Shown here: positions 36,206 through 47,640 of the stretch, one piece after another
Layout of the letters: each line of letters opens with the position of its first letter
Numbering within the stretch: position 1 is the first letter of the stretch
Assembly (NCBI RefSeq): GCF_001421705.1
Contig: NZ_LMKO01000023.1
Span: forward strand, 170,639 to 234,638
Origin: Xylophilus sp. Leaf220
Lineage (GTDB): Bacteria; Pseudomonadota; Gammaproteobacteria; Burkholderiales; Burkholderiaceae_C
Length of the DNA stretch: 64,000 bases
Direction: 5' to 3'
The notes under the pieces: model-generated
The model's input: only the letters and a program-made list of their open reading frames with translations
Told to the model about the DNA's origin: nothing
Databases searched by the model: none
Made by a program: the position numbers and the translations under genes

Positions 36206-37018
36206 TCAAACCCTTCCCATCGCGAAGCCCTTGGCGATGTAGTGCCGCACGAACCAGATGACGATCGCGCCCGGCACGATGGTCAGCACGCCGGCCGCGG
36301 CCAGCGTCGCCCAGTCCATGCCCGAGGCGCTCACCGTGCGGGTCATCGTCGCGACGATCGGCTTGGCGTTGACGCTGGTCAGCGTGCGGGCCAGCAGCAG
36401 CTCGACCCAGCTGAACATGAAGCAGAAGAACGCGGCCACGCCCACGCCGGCCTTGATCAGCGGCAGGAAGATGGTGGCGAAGAAGCGCGGGAAGCTGTAG
36501 CCGTCGATGTAGGCCGTCTCGTCGATCTCGCGCGGGATGCCGCTCATGAAGCCTTCCAGGATCCAGACCGCCAGCGGCACGTTGAACAGCAGGTGGGCTA
36601 GGGCCACGGCGATGTGCGTGTCCATAAGCCCCACGGTGGTGTAGAGCTGGAAGAACGGCAGCAGGAACACCGCGGGCGGCGTCATGCGGTTGGTGAGCAG
36701 CCAGAAGAAGACGTGCTTGTCGCCCAGGAAGCTGTAGCGGCTGAAGGCATAGGCCGCAGGCAGCGCCACCGAGACCGAGATCACCGTGTTGATCGCCACG
36801 TAGATCAGCGAGTTGATGTAGCCCGAGTACCAGGACTCGTCGGTGAAGATCGTCTTGTAGTTGTCCCAGGTGAAGTGCTGGGGGAAGAACGAGAAGTTCG
36901 ACAGTATCTCGCTGTTGGTCTTGAAGCTCATGTTGAGCATCCAGTAGATCGGCAGCAGCGCGAACACCAGGTAGGCCACGAGGAAGATCGTGCGCTTCTT
37001 GAAACGGCGCTCAGACAT
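36206..37018 (-). CDS. glpQ: Glycerol ABC permease, second subunit
   Basis: MalG-type inner-membrane permease, 270 residues, six membrane segments. The EAA coupling loop reads EIDETAYIDGYSFPRFFATI near residues 168-187. The N-terminus MSERRFKKRTIFLVAYLVF is cytoplasmic. Here glpQ means the transporter subunit, not the phosphodiesterase of the same symbol in E. coli. It pairs with GlpP. A palindromic repeat lies between the two genes. Confidence 0.92.
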   Translation of the reverse strand: MSERRFKKRTIFLVAYLVFALLPIYWMLNMSFKTNSEILSNFSFFPQHFTWDNYKTIFTDESWYSGYINSLIYVAINTVISVSVALPAAYAFSRYSFLGDKHVFFWLLTNRMTPPAVFLLPFFQLYTTVGLMDTHIAVALAHLLFNVPLAVWILEGFMSGIPREIDETAYIDGYSFPRFFATIFLPLIKAGVGVAAFFCFMFSWVELLLARTLTSVNAKPIVATMTRTVSASGMDWATLAAAGVLTIVPGAIVIWFVRHYIAKGFAMGRV

Positions 37019-37022
37019 GATT

Positions 37023-37063
37023 GCTATCCTTTTCGTAGCTAGTGGCCGGCGTGCAGAACCGGC
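37023..37063 (+). repeat. Palindromic intergenic repeat, copy G
   Basis: GCTAT (37023-37027) with GTAGC (37035-37039), then GCCGGC (37045-37050) and ACCGGCC near 37058. It sits inside the glycerol operon between glpP and glpQ. Confidence 0.75.
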
Positions 37064-37081
37064 CCGGGGCCTTTTCGGCTC

Positions 37082-37972
<891 letters not shown>

Positions 37973-37978
37973 GGAAAA

Positions 37979-38070
37979 ACCTTCGTGCTGCGCACTGCGG
38001 TGCGAACGCCTTCGGGCGGCCGGGCGACGTTCATGGATGGACCTTCGTGCTGCGCACCAGGGCGCGAACG
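37979..38070. repeat. Direct repeat between glpT and glpP
   Basis: The 17-mer ACCTTCGTGCTGCGCAC occurs exactly at 37979-37995 and 38041-38057. The similarity extends for about 30 bases (to GGTGCGAACG and GGCGCGAACG). It fills most of the 120-base gap and resembles the REP-like blocks at 2451 and 36170. Confidence 0.8.
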
Positions 38071-38092
38071 TACTGTGGAAACCGGTGTGCGC

Positions 38093-39160
<1,068 letters not shown>

Positions 39161-39161
39161 G

Positions 39162-40235
39162 TCAGGCTCCCCGGCGCGGTGCGGCCAGCAGGGCGCCCGC
39201 GGTATCGAACAGGTAGCAGCGCTCGGGCGACAGGTACAGCGTGACCGACTCGCCCAGCGCGAAGCGGTGCACGCCGGTCAGCTGGGCCACCAGTTCGCCG
39301 GCGGCGGTGGAGACGTGCACGAAGGTGTCGGAGCCCGACATCTCGGCCAGCTCCACCCGGCCCGGCAGCGCGATGTCGCCGGGATGTGCAGCGGTGCGCA
39401 GCGCGCTGGCGCGCACGCCCACGCTCAGCGCGGTGCCGGCCGCCAGCGGCTTGCCGGCGGGCAGCGCGATCTCCACGCCGCCGGTGCAGCGCACCCGGCC
39501 GTCGGCCACGGTGCCGGCCAGCAGGTTGAGCGGCGGATCGCTGAAGGCGCGCGCCACCCGCAGCGACGCGGGCGCGTGGAACACCTCGGCGGTGGGTCCG
39601 TACTGCAGCACCTCGCCCTCTTCCATCACCGCGGTGTAGCCGCCCAGCAGCAGCGCCTCGGCCGGCTCGGTGGTGGCGTAGACGACGGTGGAGTCGCCCA
39701 CCGCGAACAGCTGGGCCAGCTCGTCGCGCAGGCCTTCGCGCAGCTTGTAGTCGAGGTTGACCAGCGGCTCGTCGAGCAGCATCAGCGGCGCGCCCTTGGC
39801 CAGCGCCCGGGCCAGCGCCACCCGCTGCTGCTGGCCGCCGGAGAGTTCGGCCGGCAGGCGCTTCAGGAACTGGGCGATGTGCAGCCGGTCGGCCAGGGCC
39901 TGCACCTGCGCCGCGATGTTCTTGTCGCCGCGCAGCTTCAGCGGCGACGCGATGTTGTCGAAGACCGTCATCGACGGGTAGTTGATGAACTGCTGGTAGA
40001 CCATCGCCACGTTGCGGTCGCGCACCGGCATGCCGGTGACGTCTTGGCCATCCACCTCGACCGTGCCGCGGGTGGGCACGTCCAGGCCGGCCATGATCCG
40101 CATCAGGCTGGTCTTGCCGGCCTGGGTGGCGCCCAGCAGCACCGTCACCGCGCCGGGCTCGGGCGCCAGCGAGATGCCGCGCAGCCAGGTCTCGGCGCCG
40201 ACGGTCTTGTCGATCCCTTGCAGGTTCAGTCGCAC
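39162..40235 (-). CDS. glpS: Glycerol ABC ATPase GlpS
   Basis: MalK-type ATPase, 357 residues. Walker A GATQAGKT, signature LSGGQQQRVALARAL and Walker B LMLLDEP are intact. The switch region reads YATTEPAEAL, so the H-loop histidine is lost. The GTG at 40235 was chosen because the family N-terminus VRLNLQGIDKTVG starts there with GGGGGTGG upstream; the frame continues 38 codons further without protein character. First gene of the glycerol operon, divergent from glpR. Confidence 0.9.
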   Translation of the reverse strand: MRLNLQGIDKTVGAETWLRGISLAPEPGAVTVLLGATQAGKTSLMRIMAGLDVPTRGTVEVDGQDVTGMPVRDRNVAMVYQQFINYPSMTVFDNIASPLKLRGDKNIAAQVQALADRLHIAQFLKRLPAELSGGQQQRVALARALAKGAPLMLLDEPLVNLDYKLREGLRDELAQLFAVGDSTVVYATTEPAEALLLGGYTAVMEEGEVLQYGPTAEVFHAPASLRVARAFSDPPLNLLAGTVADGRVRCTGGVEIALPAGKPLAAGTALSVGVRASALRTAAHPGDIALPGRVELAEMSGSDTFVHVSTAAGELVAQLTGVHRFALGESVTLYLSPERCYLFDTAGALLAAPRRGA

Positions 40236-40302
40236 AGGCCACCCCCGGTCGTGGGGGCGGTACGGGCAGTACGGCGGCATGCCTGCAGGGCGCCGGCGGC
40301 CT

Positions 40303-40312
40303 CGAACGTTCG
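40303..40312. promoter_or_regulatory. CGAACGTTCG palindrome
   Basis: Perfect 10-bp palindrome in the glpS-glpR divergent region, 67 bases upstream of glpS. It contains the GTTCG core seen in known GlpR sites. Candidate operator. Confidence 0.35.
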
Positions 40313-40417
40313 CATGTGCATCTGTCCTTCGCGGCCTGCGGTGGGCCACTGTTGTTTGATTGGCCGCGATTCTTGTTCTTTTCTGATCGAAATTGCTCAG
40401 TGTTAACCCGCAGACGG

Positions 40418-40451
40418 TTCGTTTATGTTCGTTTTAAAGTCGCTTTCGTTT
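40418..40451. promoter_or_regulatory. Candidate GlpR operator repeats
   Basis: Three direct copies of TTCGTTT at 40418, 40428 and 40445, the middle one within TATGTTCGTTTT, which resembles the E. coli GlpR half-site ATGTTCG. They lie 25-60 bases before the glpR start, in an A/T-richer stretch that should also hold the promoters. Confidence 0.5.
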
Positions 40452-40477
40452 CCCATTCCCTCATCCGACAGCGCCAC

Positions 40478-41332
40478 GTGAACCTCAACCCCCGCCAGAT
40501 CAGCCTGCTGGACGCCGTGCGCGCCCGCGGCTCCATGACCGTGGAGCAACTGGCCGACATGCTGGGCGTGACGCTGCAGACGGTGCGGCGCGATACCCAG
40601 CGGCTGGCCGAGGCGCACATGCTCACCCGCTTCCACGGCGGGGTGCGGGTGCCCGGCTCCACCACCGAGAACATCGCCCACCGCCAGCGCGAGGCGCTGC
40701 ACGCCGACGGCAAGACCCGCATCGCCCAGGCGGTCGCCGCCCAGGTGCCCGACGGCTGCTCGCTGATCCTCAACATCGGCACCACCACCGAGGCGATCGC
40801 CAAGGCGCTGCTGCACCACCGCGGCCTGCGGGTGCTGACCAACAACCTGCATGTCGCCACCATCCTGAGCGCCAACGCCGACTGCGAGGTGATCGTGGCC
40901 GGCGGCGCGGTGCGGGCGCGCGACCTGGGCATCGTGGGCGAGGCGGCAGTCGATTTCATCCGCCAGTTCAAGGTCGACATCGCGGTGATCGGCATCTCGG
41001 GCATCGAGGCCGACGGCACGCTGCGCGACTTCGACTACCGCGAGGTGAAGGTGGCCCAGACCATCATCGCCCACTCGCGCGAGGTGTGGCTGGCCGCCGA
41101 CGCGAGCAAGTTCAACCGCCCGGCGATGGTCGAGGTGGCCAAGCTGGCGCAGATCGACCGGCTGTTCACCGACGTGCCGCCGCCCGTGCCGTTCCCGTCC
41201 CTGCTGGCCGAGGCCAACGTCGAGCTGACGCTTCCCGAGGCCCTGCACCCGGCGCCGGCAGCGACGGCGACCGCGGCCGACCGGCGCGGCAGGCTCCATG
41301 CCGTCGCCGCCGAAGACAAACCCGGCCCTTGA
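40478..41332 (+). CDS. glpR: DeoR-family glycerol regulator
   Basis: 284 residues. The N-terminal DeoR helix-turn-helix (about 7-57) has the recognition part [13 protein letters not shown]. The C-terminal sugar-phosphate sensor has [21 protein letters not shown] and [18 protein letters not shown]. The GTG at 40478 was chosen because [14 protein letters not shown] is the family start; no good ribosome site is visible. It probably represses the glp genes until glycerol 3-phosphate accumulates. glpK follows after 49 bases. Confidence 0.9.
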   Translation: MNLNPRQISLLDAVRARGSMTVEQLADMLGVTLQTVRRDTQRLAEAHMLTRFHGGVRVPGSTTENIAHRQREALHADGKTRIAQAVAAQVPDGCSLILNIGTTTEAIAKALLHHRGLRVLTNNLHVATILSANADCEVIVAGGAVRARDLGIVGEAAVDFIRQFKVDIAVIGISGIEADGTLRDFDYREVKVAQTIIAHSREVWLAADASKFNRPAMVEVAKLAQIDRLFTDVPPPVPFPSLLAEANVELTLPEALHPAPAATATAADRRGRLHAVAAEDKPGP

Positions 41333-41381
41333 ACCGCGGCGCTGCGCCTACCGTGCGCGCCATCTCAGACACTACCGCTCC

Positions 41382-42875
41382 ATGACGTACCTCCTCGCGC
41401 TCGACCAGGGCACCTCCAGCTCCCGCAGCATCGTGTTCGACGGCCACGGGCACATCGTGGCGCAGGCCCAGCGCGAGCTGCCCCAGCACTATCCGCAGCC
41501 CGGCTGGGTGGAGCACGAGCCCGACGAGATCTGGCAGACCCAGCTGGCCACCGCCCGCGAGGCATTGCAGAGCGCGGGCATCACGGCCGGCGACATCCGC
41601 TCGGTCGGCATCACCAATCAGCGCGAAACCACCCTGGTCTGGAACCGCAGGACCGGCCGGCCGATCCACCGCGCCATCGTCTGGCAGGACCGCCGGGCCG
41701 AGCCCGAGTGCGCCCGGCTGCGCGAAGGCGGCTGGACCGACAAGATCCAGCAGAAGACCGGCCTGCGGATCGACGCGTATTTCTCCGGCACCAAACTCAA
41801 GTGGATCCTCGACCACGTGCCCGGCGCCCGCGACCAGGCCGCCCGCGGCGAGCTGGCCTTCGGCACCGTCGACAGCTGGCTGATCTGGCAGCTGACCGGC
41901 GGGCAGCGCCATGTGAGCGACGTGAGCAACGCGTCCCGCACCATGCTGTTCGACGTGCACCGCAACGCCTGGGACGACGAGCTGCTGGCCGCGCTCGACA
42001 TTCCCCGCGCCCTGATGCCCGAGGTGCTGCCCTCCAGCGCCCACTTCGGCGACGTGCAGGCCGACCTGCTGGGCCAGGCGATCCCGATCGGCGGCGTGGC
42101 CGGCGACCAGCAGGCCGCCACCTTCGGCCAGGCCTGCTTTTCGCCCGGCATGGCCAAGAACACCTACGGCACCGGCTGCTTCCTGCTGATGCACACCGGC
42201 ACCGCGTTCCAGACCTCCCGGAACGGCCTGGTCACCACCAGCGCGGCCCAGCCGTCGCAGCAGACCGAGTACGCGCTGGAAGGCAGCGTCTTCGTCGGCG
42301 GCGCGGTGGTGCAGTGGCTGCGCGACGGCCTGCAGGCGATCGATTCCAGCAGCGAGGTGCAGGCCCTGGCCGAGAGCGTGCCCGACGCCGGCGGCGTGGT
42401 GCTGGTGCCGGCCTTCACCGGCCTGGGCGCCCCCTACTGGCAGCCCGACGCACGCGGCACCATCACCGGCCTGACCCGCGGCACCACCATGGCCCACATC
42501 GCCCGCGCCGCGCTGGAGAGCATCGCCTTCCAGAGCGCCGCCCTGCTGCAGGCGATGCAGCGCGACGCCGCCCAGGCCGGCGTCACAGCCGTGCAGGAGC
42601 TGCGGGTCGACGGCGGTGCCTGCGTCAACGACCTGCTGATGCAGTTCCAGGCCGACCTGCTGGGCATCCCGGTGGTGCGGCCGGCGGTGGTGGAGACGAC
42701 CGCCCTCGGCGCGGCCTACCTGGCGGGCCTGTCTAGCGGAGTCTTCGGCAGTACCGCCGAGCTGTCGGAGCTGTGGCGGGTCGAGAAACGGTTCGAGCCG
42801 CAATGGAACCGCGATCAGGCCGAGGAGCGGATGCGGCAGTGGGAACATGCGGTGCGGCAGACGACGCTGCGGTAG
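41382..42875 (+). CDS. glpK: Glycerol kinase
   Basis: 497 residues, FGGY family, converting glycerol and ATP to glycerol 3-phosphate. Landmarks are the ATP-binding [57 protein letters not shown] and [12 protein letters not shown]. The ATG at 41382 fits the family start; the open frame to the left overlaps glpR. Together with GlpSTPQUV and GlpD this gives a full route from external glycerol to dihydroxyacetone phosphate. Confidence 0.97.
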   Translation: MTYLLALDQGTSSSRSIVFDGHGHIVAQAQRELPQHYPQPGWVEHEPDEIWQTQLATAREALQSAGITAGDIRSVGITNQRETTLVWNRRTGRPIHRAIVWQDRRAEPECARLREGGWTDKIQQKTGLRIDAYFSGTKLKWILDHVPGARDQAARGELAFGTVDSWLIWQLTGGQRHVSDVSNASRTMLFDVHRNAWDDELLAALDIPRALMPEVLPSSAHFGDVQADLLGQAIPIGGVAGDQQAATFGQACFSPGMAKNTYGTGCFLLMHTGTAFQTSRNGLVTTSAAQPSQQTEYALEGSVFVGGAVVQWLRDGLQAIDSSSEVQALAESVPDAGGVVLVPAFTGLGAPYWQPDARGTITGLTRGTTMAHIARAALESIAFQSAALLQAMQRDAAQAGVTAVQELRVDGGACVNDLLMQFQADLLGIPVVRPAVVETTALGAAYLAGLSSGVFGSTAELSELWRVEKRFEPQWNRDQAEERMRQWEHAVRQTTLR

Positions 42876-42889
42876 GCCGGGCGGCGAAT

Positions 42890-42930
42890 GCTACGAATTC
42901 GATAGCTAGAGGCCATTATCGACAGCCGGC
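42890..42930 (+). repeat. Palindromic intergenic repeat, copy E
   Basis: GCTACGAATTCGATAGC (42890-42906), followed by GGCC and GCCGGC (42925-42930). It is 14 bases after the glpK stop. Confidence 0.75.
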
Positions 42931-42986
42931 CGCAGCCCATTTCGGCCTGCAATCGCGACAAGGGCATCCGTACCATCGAGCGCGTC

Positions 42987-43027
42987 GCTATGGTTTCTAT
43001 AGCTGGAAGCCGGCGCCTATTGCCGGC
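42987..43027 (+). repeat. Palindromic intergenic repeat, copy F
   Basis: GCTAT (42987-42991) with ATAGC (42999-43003), then GCCGGC (43009-43014) and GCCGGC (43022-43027). It lies 97 bases after copy E, so two copies fill most of the glpK-proC gap. Confidence 0.8.
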
Positions 43028-43136
43028 CAGAGGCACATTTCGCTCGAAGCGCAGCCAACCGCCCAACGCGTCTCTCGACCGCGCGACAATGCCGCCCTCC
43101 CCTCCGACGCCGTCCCCACCCATCCCGCAGACCACC

Positions 43137-43982
43137 ATGACACAACCCACCGCATCCGACCTCCACCACCGCACCGTCACCTTCATCGGCGGGGGCAACA
43201 TGGCCAGCGCCCTGATCGGCGGGCTGCGGCGCCAGGGCATGGCGGCGTCGCGCATCCGGGTGGCGGAGCCTTTCGACGAGGCGCGGGCCCGGCTGCTGGC
43301 GCAGCATGGCGTGGCGGCGGCACCGGCGGCCGATGCCGCGCTGCTGGGCGGGTGCGACCTGGTGGTGTGGGCGGTGAAGCCGCAGACGTTTCGGGAGGTG
43401 GCGCTGGCGTCGGCCGCGATGGCGCCGGGCGCGCTGCACCTGAGCGTGGCCGCCGGCATCCGCAGCGACAGCATCGCCGCCTGGCTGGGCAGCGAGCGCA
43501 TCGTGCGGGCAATGCCCAACACGCCGGCGCTGGTCGGCCAGGGCATGACCGGCCTCTTCGCCCGTCCGGCGGTGACGGCCGACGACCGGTCGCTGGTCGA
43601 CCAGATGATCGCCCCGACCGGCCAGGCGCTGTGGCTGGAGGCCGAGTCGCAGCTGGACGCGGTCACCGCGCTCTCGGGCTCGGGGCCGGCCTACGTCTTC
43701 TATTTCATCGAGGCGATGGTGCAGGCCGGCACCGCCCTGGGCCTGAGCGCCGCGCAGGCCCAGCAGCTGGCGGTAGGCACCTTCACCGGCGCCGCCACGC
43801 TGGCCGGCCAGTCAGACGAGCCGCCGACCGTGCTGCGCGAACGGGTCACTTCCAAGGGCGGCACTACCTACGCGGCATTGACGGCACTGGAGAATGCGGG
43901 CGTGAAGGCGGCCTTCGTCGAGGCGATGGAAGCGGCACACCGGCGGGCCGGCGAGCTGGGCGACGAATTCGGGCGGGGCTGA
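43137..43982 (+). CDS. proC: Pyrroline-5-carboxylate reductase
   Basis: 281 residues, last step of proline synthesis (NAD(P)H-dependent). The nucleotide fold starts with FIGGGNMASALIGGL near residue 17. Other landmarks are WAVKPQTF, RAMPNTPALVGQGMTGL, ALSGSGPAYVFYFIEAM and the C-terminal TSKGGTTYAALTALE. The ATG at 43137 was chosen by family length; an in-frame ATG at 43089 would add a Pro/Ser-rich stretch. GACAAT at 43085-43090 is a candidate -10 box. Confidence 0.95.
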   Translation: MTQPTASDLHHRTVTFIGGGNMASALIGGLRRQGMAASRIRVAEPFDEARARLLAQHGVAAAPAADAALLGGCDLVVWAVKPQTFREVALASAAMAPGALHLSVAAGIRSDSIAAWLGSERIVRAMPNTPALVGQGMTGLFARPAVTADDRSLVDQMIAPTGQALWLEAESQLDAVTALSGSGPAYVFYFIEAMVQAGTALGLSAAQAQQLAVGTFTGAATLAGQSDEPPTVLRERVTSKGGTTYAALTALENAGVKAAFVEAMEAAHRRAGELGDEFGRG

Positions 43983-44093
43983 GCCAGAGGCCGGGGCCGA
44001 CCGGACGGCGCGGTCAGCGGCCGACGCGTCGCGCAGGCAGGCCTGGCAGCGGTGGAGCCTCGGCGTTCCTGCCGAGGCCCAACCGCACGGGAG

Positions 44094-45065
44094 TCAGCCC
44101 AGCCGGCAGATGTTGCGGAAAGCGAAGCCCGCCGCCACGCCGGCGAACAGGGTGAAGCCCAGCCAGTGGTTCACCCGAAACGCGCGGAAGCATCCTTCGC
44201 GGGTGCGGTGCCGGATCATCGTCCAGTGCCAGAAGACCTGCACCGCCGCGATCGCCAGCGCCGCGTCGAACGCCGGGCCCAGGTGGTAGGGCCGCAGCGC
44301 CATCGCCCAGATCGCCAGGAACAGCAGGTAGAACACCACGACCGCCGGAACGTCGAAACGGCCGAGCGTGATCGCCGAGGTCTTCATGCCGATGCGCAGG
44401 TCGTCGTCGCGGTCGACCATCGCGTACTCGGTGTCGTAGGCCAGCACCCAGAACAGGTTGCCCAGCAGCAGCCACCAGGCCACGCCCGGCACGCCGCCTT
44501 CGATGGCAGCCAGCAGCCAGCTGTCGGCCCCGAGCACCGCGGTGTAGATCCAGGATTCGCCGCCCTGCACCGCGGTGAAGGCCATCGGGATGCCGGCGCT
44601 GAAGGCCAGGCCCAGCACCGCCTGGGGCATCGCCACGTGGCGCTTGGCATAGGGATAGGCCAGGGTGATCGCCAGTGCCGCGAAGGACCAGATCACCGTC
44701 GAGGCGTTGGTCGTCAGCACCAGCACGAAGGCACAGAAGGCCAATACCGCGGCCAGCACCAAAGCCTCGCGGACCGATACCGCACCGCGGGTCACGGGAC
44801 GCAGGGCGGTGCGCTTCACATGGCGGTCGAAATCGCGGTCGGCGACGTCGTTCACGCAGCAGCCGGCGCTGCGCATCAGTACCGTACCCGCAGTGAAGAC
44901 GGCCAGCAGGTGCCACCCTGGAAAGCCCGAGGAGGCGACCCAGAGGGCCGCCAGCGTGGGCCACAACAGCAGCAGCCAGCCCGCCGGACGGTTCCAGCGG
45001 ACGAGGTCGAGGTAGAGCGGCAGGCGGCTGGGCATGGCGCGCGTCAGCAGGAGCAGGGAAGTCAT
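44094..45065 (-). CDS. ubiA: 4-hydroxybenzoate polyprenyltransferase
   Basis: Membrane prenyltransferase of ubiquinone synthesis, 323 residues with about eight helices. The two aspartate motifs are visible: NDVADRDFD (72-80) and [13 protein letters not shown] further on. [15 protein letters not shown] is the family N-terminal element. The ATG at 45065 was chosen; ATGs at 45086 and 45035 are alternatives, none with a strong ribosome site. CACAAT on the minus strand at 45119-45114 is a candidate -10 box. Confidence 0.95.
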   Translation of the reverse strand: MTSLLLLTRAMPSRLPLYLDLVRWNRPAGWLLLLWPTLAALWVASSGFPGWHLLAVFTAGTVLMRSAGCCVNDVADRDFDRHVKRTALRPVTRGAVSVREALVLAAVLAFCAFVLVLTTNASTVIWSFAALAITLAYPYAKRHVAMPQAVLGLAFSAGIPMAFTAVQGGESWIYTAVLGADSWLLAAIEGGVPGVAWWLLLGNLFWVLAYDTEYAMVDRDDDLRIGMKTSAITLGRFDVPAVVVFYLLFLAIWAMALRPYHLGPAFDAALAIAAVQVFWHWTMIRHRTREGCFRAFRVNHWLGFTLFAGVAAGFAFRNICRLG

Positions 45066-45144
45066 GGAGGGCAAGCGAAAGCGCATCCGCGAACGGGATG
45101 CAGCTGCCCCAAGATTGTGCCCGGTTCAAACGCAAACGCGACGC

Positions 45145-45168
45145 AAAACGGCCCCTCCAAGAGCCGTT
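45145..45168 (-). terminator. Probable terminator downstream of dps
   Basis: On the minus strand AACGGCTC-TTGGAG-GGGCCGTT forms an 8-bp stem with one G-U pair, followed by two further T residues. It lies about 125 bases after the dps stop. Confidence 0.5.
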
Positions 45169-45291
45169 GATCGGATAGTCCTGACCGGATGGTCAAAAAC
45201 CGGTGCCGGAAGCCGCCGGACGACGGACTCCGGGCGCTCCTCCTACCGATCGTCCCGCCCCGCGGAACGGGACCGGTCGGCAACGGTTTGC

Positions 45292-45906
45292 TTATTCCTC
45301 GAGCAGCGAGCGCAGCATCCAGGCGGTCTGGTCGTGCACGGCGCAGCGGGCGGTCAGCATGTCGGCCGTCGGATCGTCGCCAGCCTCTTCGGCCACCGGG
45401 ATGAACTCGCGGGCGATGCGCGACACCGTCTCGTGGCCCTGCACCAGGATGCGGATCATCTCGGTGGCCTTGGGCGGCGACAGCGGCACGTCGGGCACGG
45501 TGGAGATCTTGCTGAACTCGGCATACGAGCCCGGCGCGTAATGGCCCAGCGAGCGGATCCGCTCGGCGATCACGTCGGTCGAGGTCCACAGCTCGGTGTA
45601 CTGCTCCATGAACATCACGTGCAGCGAGTTGAAGTGCGGCCCGGTCACGTTCCAGTGGAAGTTGTGGGTGGTGAGGTAGAGGGTGTAGGTATCGGCCAGC
45701 ACCCGCGACAGGCCTTCGGCGATCGCGGCGCGGTCGGCCTCGTCGATGCCGATGTTGATCCGCGGCGCACCGGCGCTGCCCGACGAGGGGGCCACGCGTT
45801 GCGAGCCCTTCGACGGCACCGTGCCGGCGGACGCCGACGGTGCGTCGGTGATCGGCGCGCTGGGGTTGAAGGGAATCTTGCTCTTCTTGGAATCGTTCTT
45901 GGCCAT
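45292..45906 (-). CDS. dps: Dps ferritin-like DNA-protection protein
   Basis: 204 residues. The Dps core from about residue 50 has the intersubunit ferroxidase site: H84 and H96 from one chain (HNFHWNVTGPHFNSLH), D111 and E115 from the other (TDVIAERIRSLG). Spacing is exactly that of the family. About 48 extra N-terminal residues, rich in Ser, Ala, Pro and Lys, precede the core and may bind DNA as in E. coli Dps. AGGAG lies seven bases before the ATG. oxyR is the next gene upstream on the same strand; OxyR controls dps in other bacteria. Confidence 0.95.
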   Translation of the reverse strand: MAKNDSKKSKIPFNPSAPITDAPSASAGTVPSKGSQRVAPSSGSAGAPRINIGIDEADRAAIAEGLSRVLADTYTLYLTTHNFHWNVTGPHFNSLHVMFMEQYTELWTSTDVIAERIRSLGHYAPGSYAEFSKISTVPDVPLSPPKATEMIRILVQGHETVSRIAREFIPVAEEAGDDPTADMLTARCAVHDQTAWMLRSLLEE

Positions 45907-46045
45907 CGGGCACTCCTCGAGGTTTTCAGGGATGACGCACTTTAGGCGGCGCGGCGGCGCCAGCCAACAGACGCACTCTATCGCCGCGATTGCGGGGAAT
46001 GCGTAACCAGTTGGCAGGCCGGCCGGCAGGACCGGCGCCCGCCCG

Positions 46046-47011
46046 TCAGGACAGGCGCGCCACCCCCGGTAGCTCGCAGGCGTAGACCGCGTTGCGCAGC
46101 GCCGCGATCGCCTCGTAGCGGGTGAAGCTGCGGCGCCAGGCCAGCACCACCCGGCGGCTGGGCGGCGTGCCCTCGAACGGGATGTAGCGGATGTACTGCT
46201 CGGCCTCGGCGGCCGCCTGGCCGCGCTTCTTCGGCCGCGGCGCCAGCGCGTCCTTGGGCACCGACAGGCGCGGCACCAGGGTCACGCCCATGCCGGCGGC
46301 GACCATGTGCTTGATCGTCTCCAGCGAGGAGCCTTCGAAGCTCTTGCGGATGCCCTCTGCGTTGGCCGAGAAGCGGGCGAACTCCGGGCACACCTCCAGC
46401 ACATGGTCGCGGAAGCAGTGGCCGGTGCCCAGCAGCAGCATGGTCTCGCTCTTGATCTCTTCGGCGCCGATGGCGCTGCGCCCGGCCAGCGGGTGCGTGC
46501 TGGGCACCGCGATCATGAAGGGCTCGTCGTAGAGCGCGGCCATCGCCAGGCCGGTGTCGGGAAAGGGCTCGGCCATGATGGCGCAGTCGATCTCGCCGGT
46601 GCGCAGCATCTCCAGCAGCCGGGCGGTGAAGTTCTCCTGCAGCACCAGGGGCATCTGCGGCGTGCGGCCGATCGCCTGGCGCACCAGGTCGGGCAGCAGG
46701 TAGGGGCCGATGGTGTAGATGATGCCGAGCGCCAGCGGACCGGCCAGCGGGTCCTTGCCGCGCCGGGCGATCTCCTTGATGCCGGCGGCCTGCTCCAGGA
46801 CGCTCTGCGCCTGCCGCACGATCTCTTCGCCCAGGGGCGTGACCGCGACCTCGTTGGCGCTGCGCTCGAAGAGCTTGACCTCCAGCTCTTCCTCGAGCTT
46901 CTTGATCGCCACCGACAGCGTCGGCTGGGAGACATGGCAGGCCTCTGCGGCCTTGCCGAAATGCTTCTCGCGGGCGACGGCGACGATGTACTTGAGTTCG
47001 GTCAGGGTCAT
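46046..47011 (-). CDS. oxyR: Peroxide-responsive LysR regulator OxyR
   Basis: 321 residues. The N-terminal helix-turn-helix (MTLTELKYIVAVAREKHFGKAA) is typical of OxyR. The two redox cysteines are at C199 and C208 (GTGHCFRDHVLEVCPEF), the same positions as in E. coli, so hydrogen-peroxide sensing by disulfide formation is expected. The ATG at 47011 fits the family start; an ATG six codons earlier is possible. It lies upstream of dps on the same strand, a likely target. Confidence 0.95.
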   Translation of the reverse strand: MTLTELKYIVAVAREKHFGKAAEACHVSQPTLSVAIKKLEEELEVKLFERSANEVAVTPLGEEIVRQAQSVLEQAAGIKEIARRGKDPLAGPLALGIIYTIGPYLLPDLVRQAIGRTPQMPLVLQENFTARLLEMLRTGEIDCAIMAEPFPDTGLAMAALYDEPFMIAVPSTHPLAGRSAIGAEEIKSETMLLLGTGHCFRDHVLEVCPEFARFSANAEGIRKSFEGSSLETIKHMVAAGMGVTLVPRLSVPKDALAPRPKKRGQAAAEAEQYIRYIPFEGTPPSRRVVLAWRRSFTRYEAIAALRNAVYACELPGVARLS

Positions 47012-47060
47012 GCGGCGATTGTCCCGCAAGCCCGCGGTGCCGCCGGCGCGGCGGCGGCAC

Positions 47061-47519
47061 TCACTCCAGCCGGTGCGTGTCGTCGGCGGCCTGCGGCGGG
47101 GTCTTGATCGCGATCGCCTTGAAGCGGCCGGTGGTCGCCATCGAACCGGCGTGCGCGGTGCCCTTGGGGATGATGATCAGGTCGCCGGGGCCGATGGTCT
47201 GCTGCTTGTCGCCCAGCCAGAAGGTGCCGGTGCCCTCGACGATGTACTGGATCTCGTCGGCGTCGCGGTGGTAGTGCTTGAACACGTTGCCCGACTGCAC
47301 CGCGACGGTGGCGCCCGGCTTGCTGACGTAGGTGCGCGAGCGCAGGTCCAGCCCCGGGCGGGCGGCGCCGATGTCGTCGTCGGTCAGCTTGCCGACATGG
47401 ACGATCTGCGGCACCAGCGGCACGTCGGCCTGGGCGGTGGCGCCCGGCAGCCAGTGGGGGGCCGTCAGGCCGGCCGAGAAGGCGGCGGCCAGGGCGGCGA
47501 CGAAGGGAATGCGGCGCAT
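47061..47519 (-). CDS. Periplasmic cupin protein
   Basis: 152 residues. Signal peptide MRRIPFVAALAAAFSAG, cut after AQA. The single cupin barrel has motif 1 HYHRDADEIQYIVEG and motif 2 PKGTAHAG, so a metal site is likely. AGGAGACG before the ATG at 47519 fixes the start. The function is unknown. Secreted small cupins often bind a metal or small ligand; no pathway genes are near. Confidence 0.82.
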   Translation of the reverse strand: MRRIPFVAALAAAFSAGLTAPHWLPGATAQADVPLVPQIVHVGKLTDDDIGAARPGLDLRSRTYVSKPGATVAVQSGNVFKHYHRDADEIQYIVEGTGTFWLGDKQQTIGPGDLIIIPKGTAHAGSMATTGRFKAIAIKTPPQAADDTHRLE

Positions 47520-47640
47520 GAATACGTCTCCTGTTGTTGTCGTCGTAGGCAGGCCCGTGCCGGGCATGCGCGGCCATTATTGGAGTGCCGGCCACGAGCG
47601 CGACACCGCATAAACCCATGGCCCGACCGACGCGGTGCGG

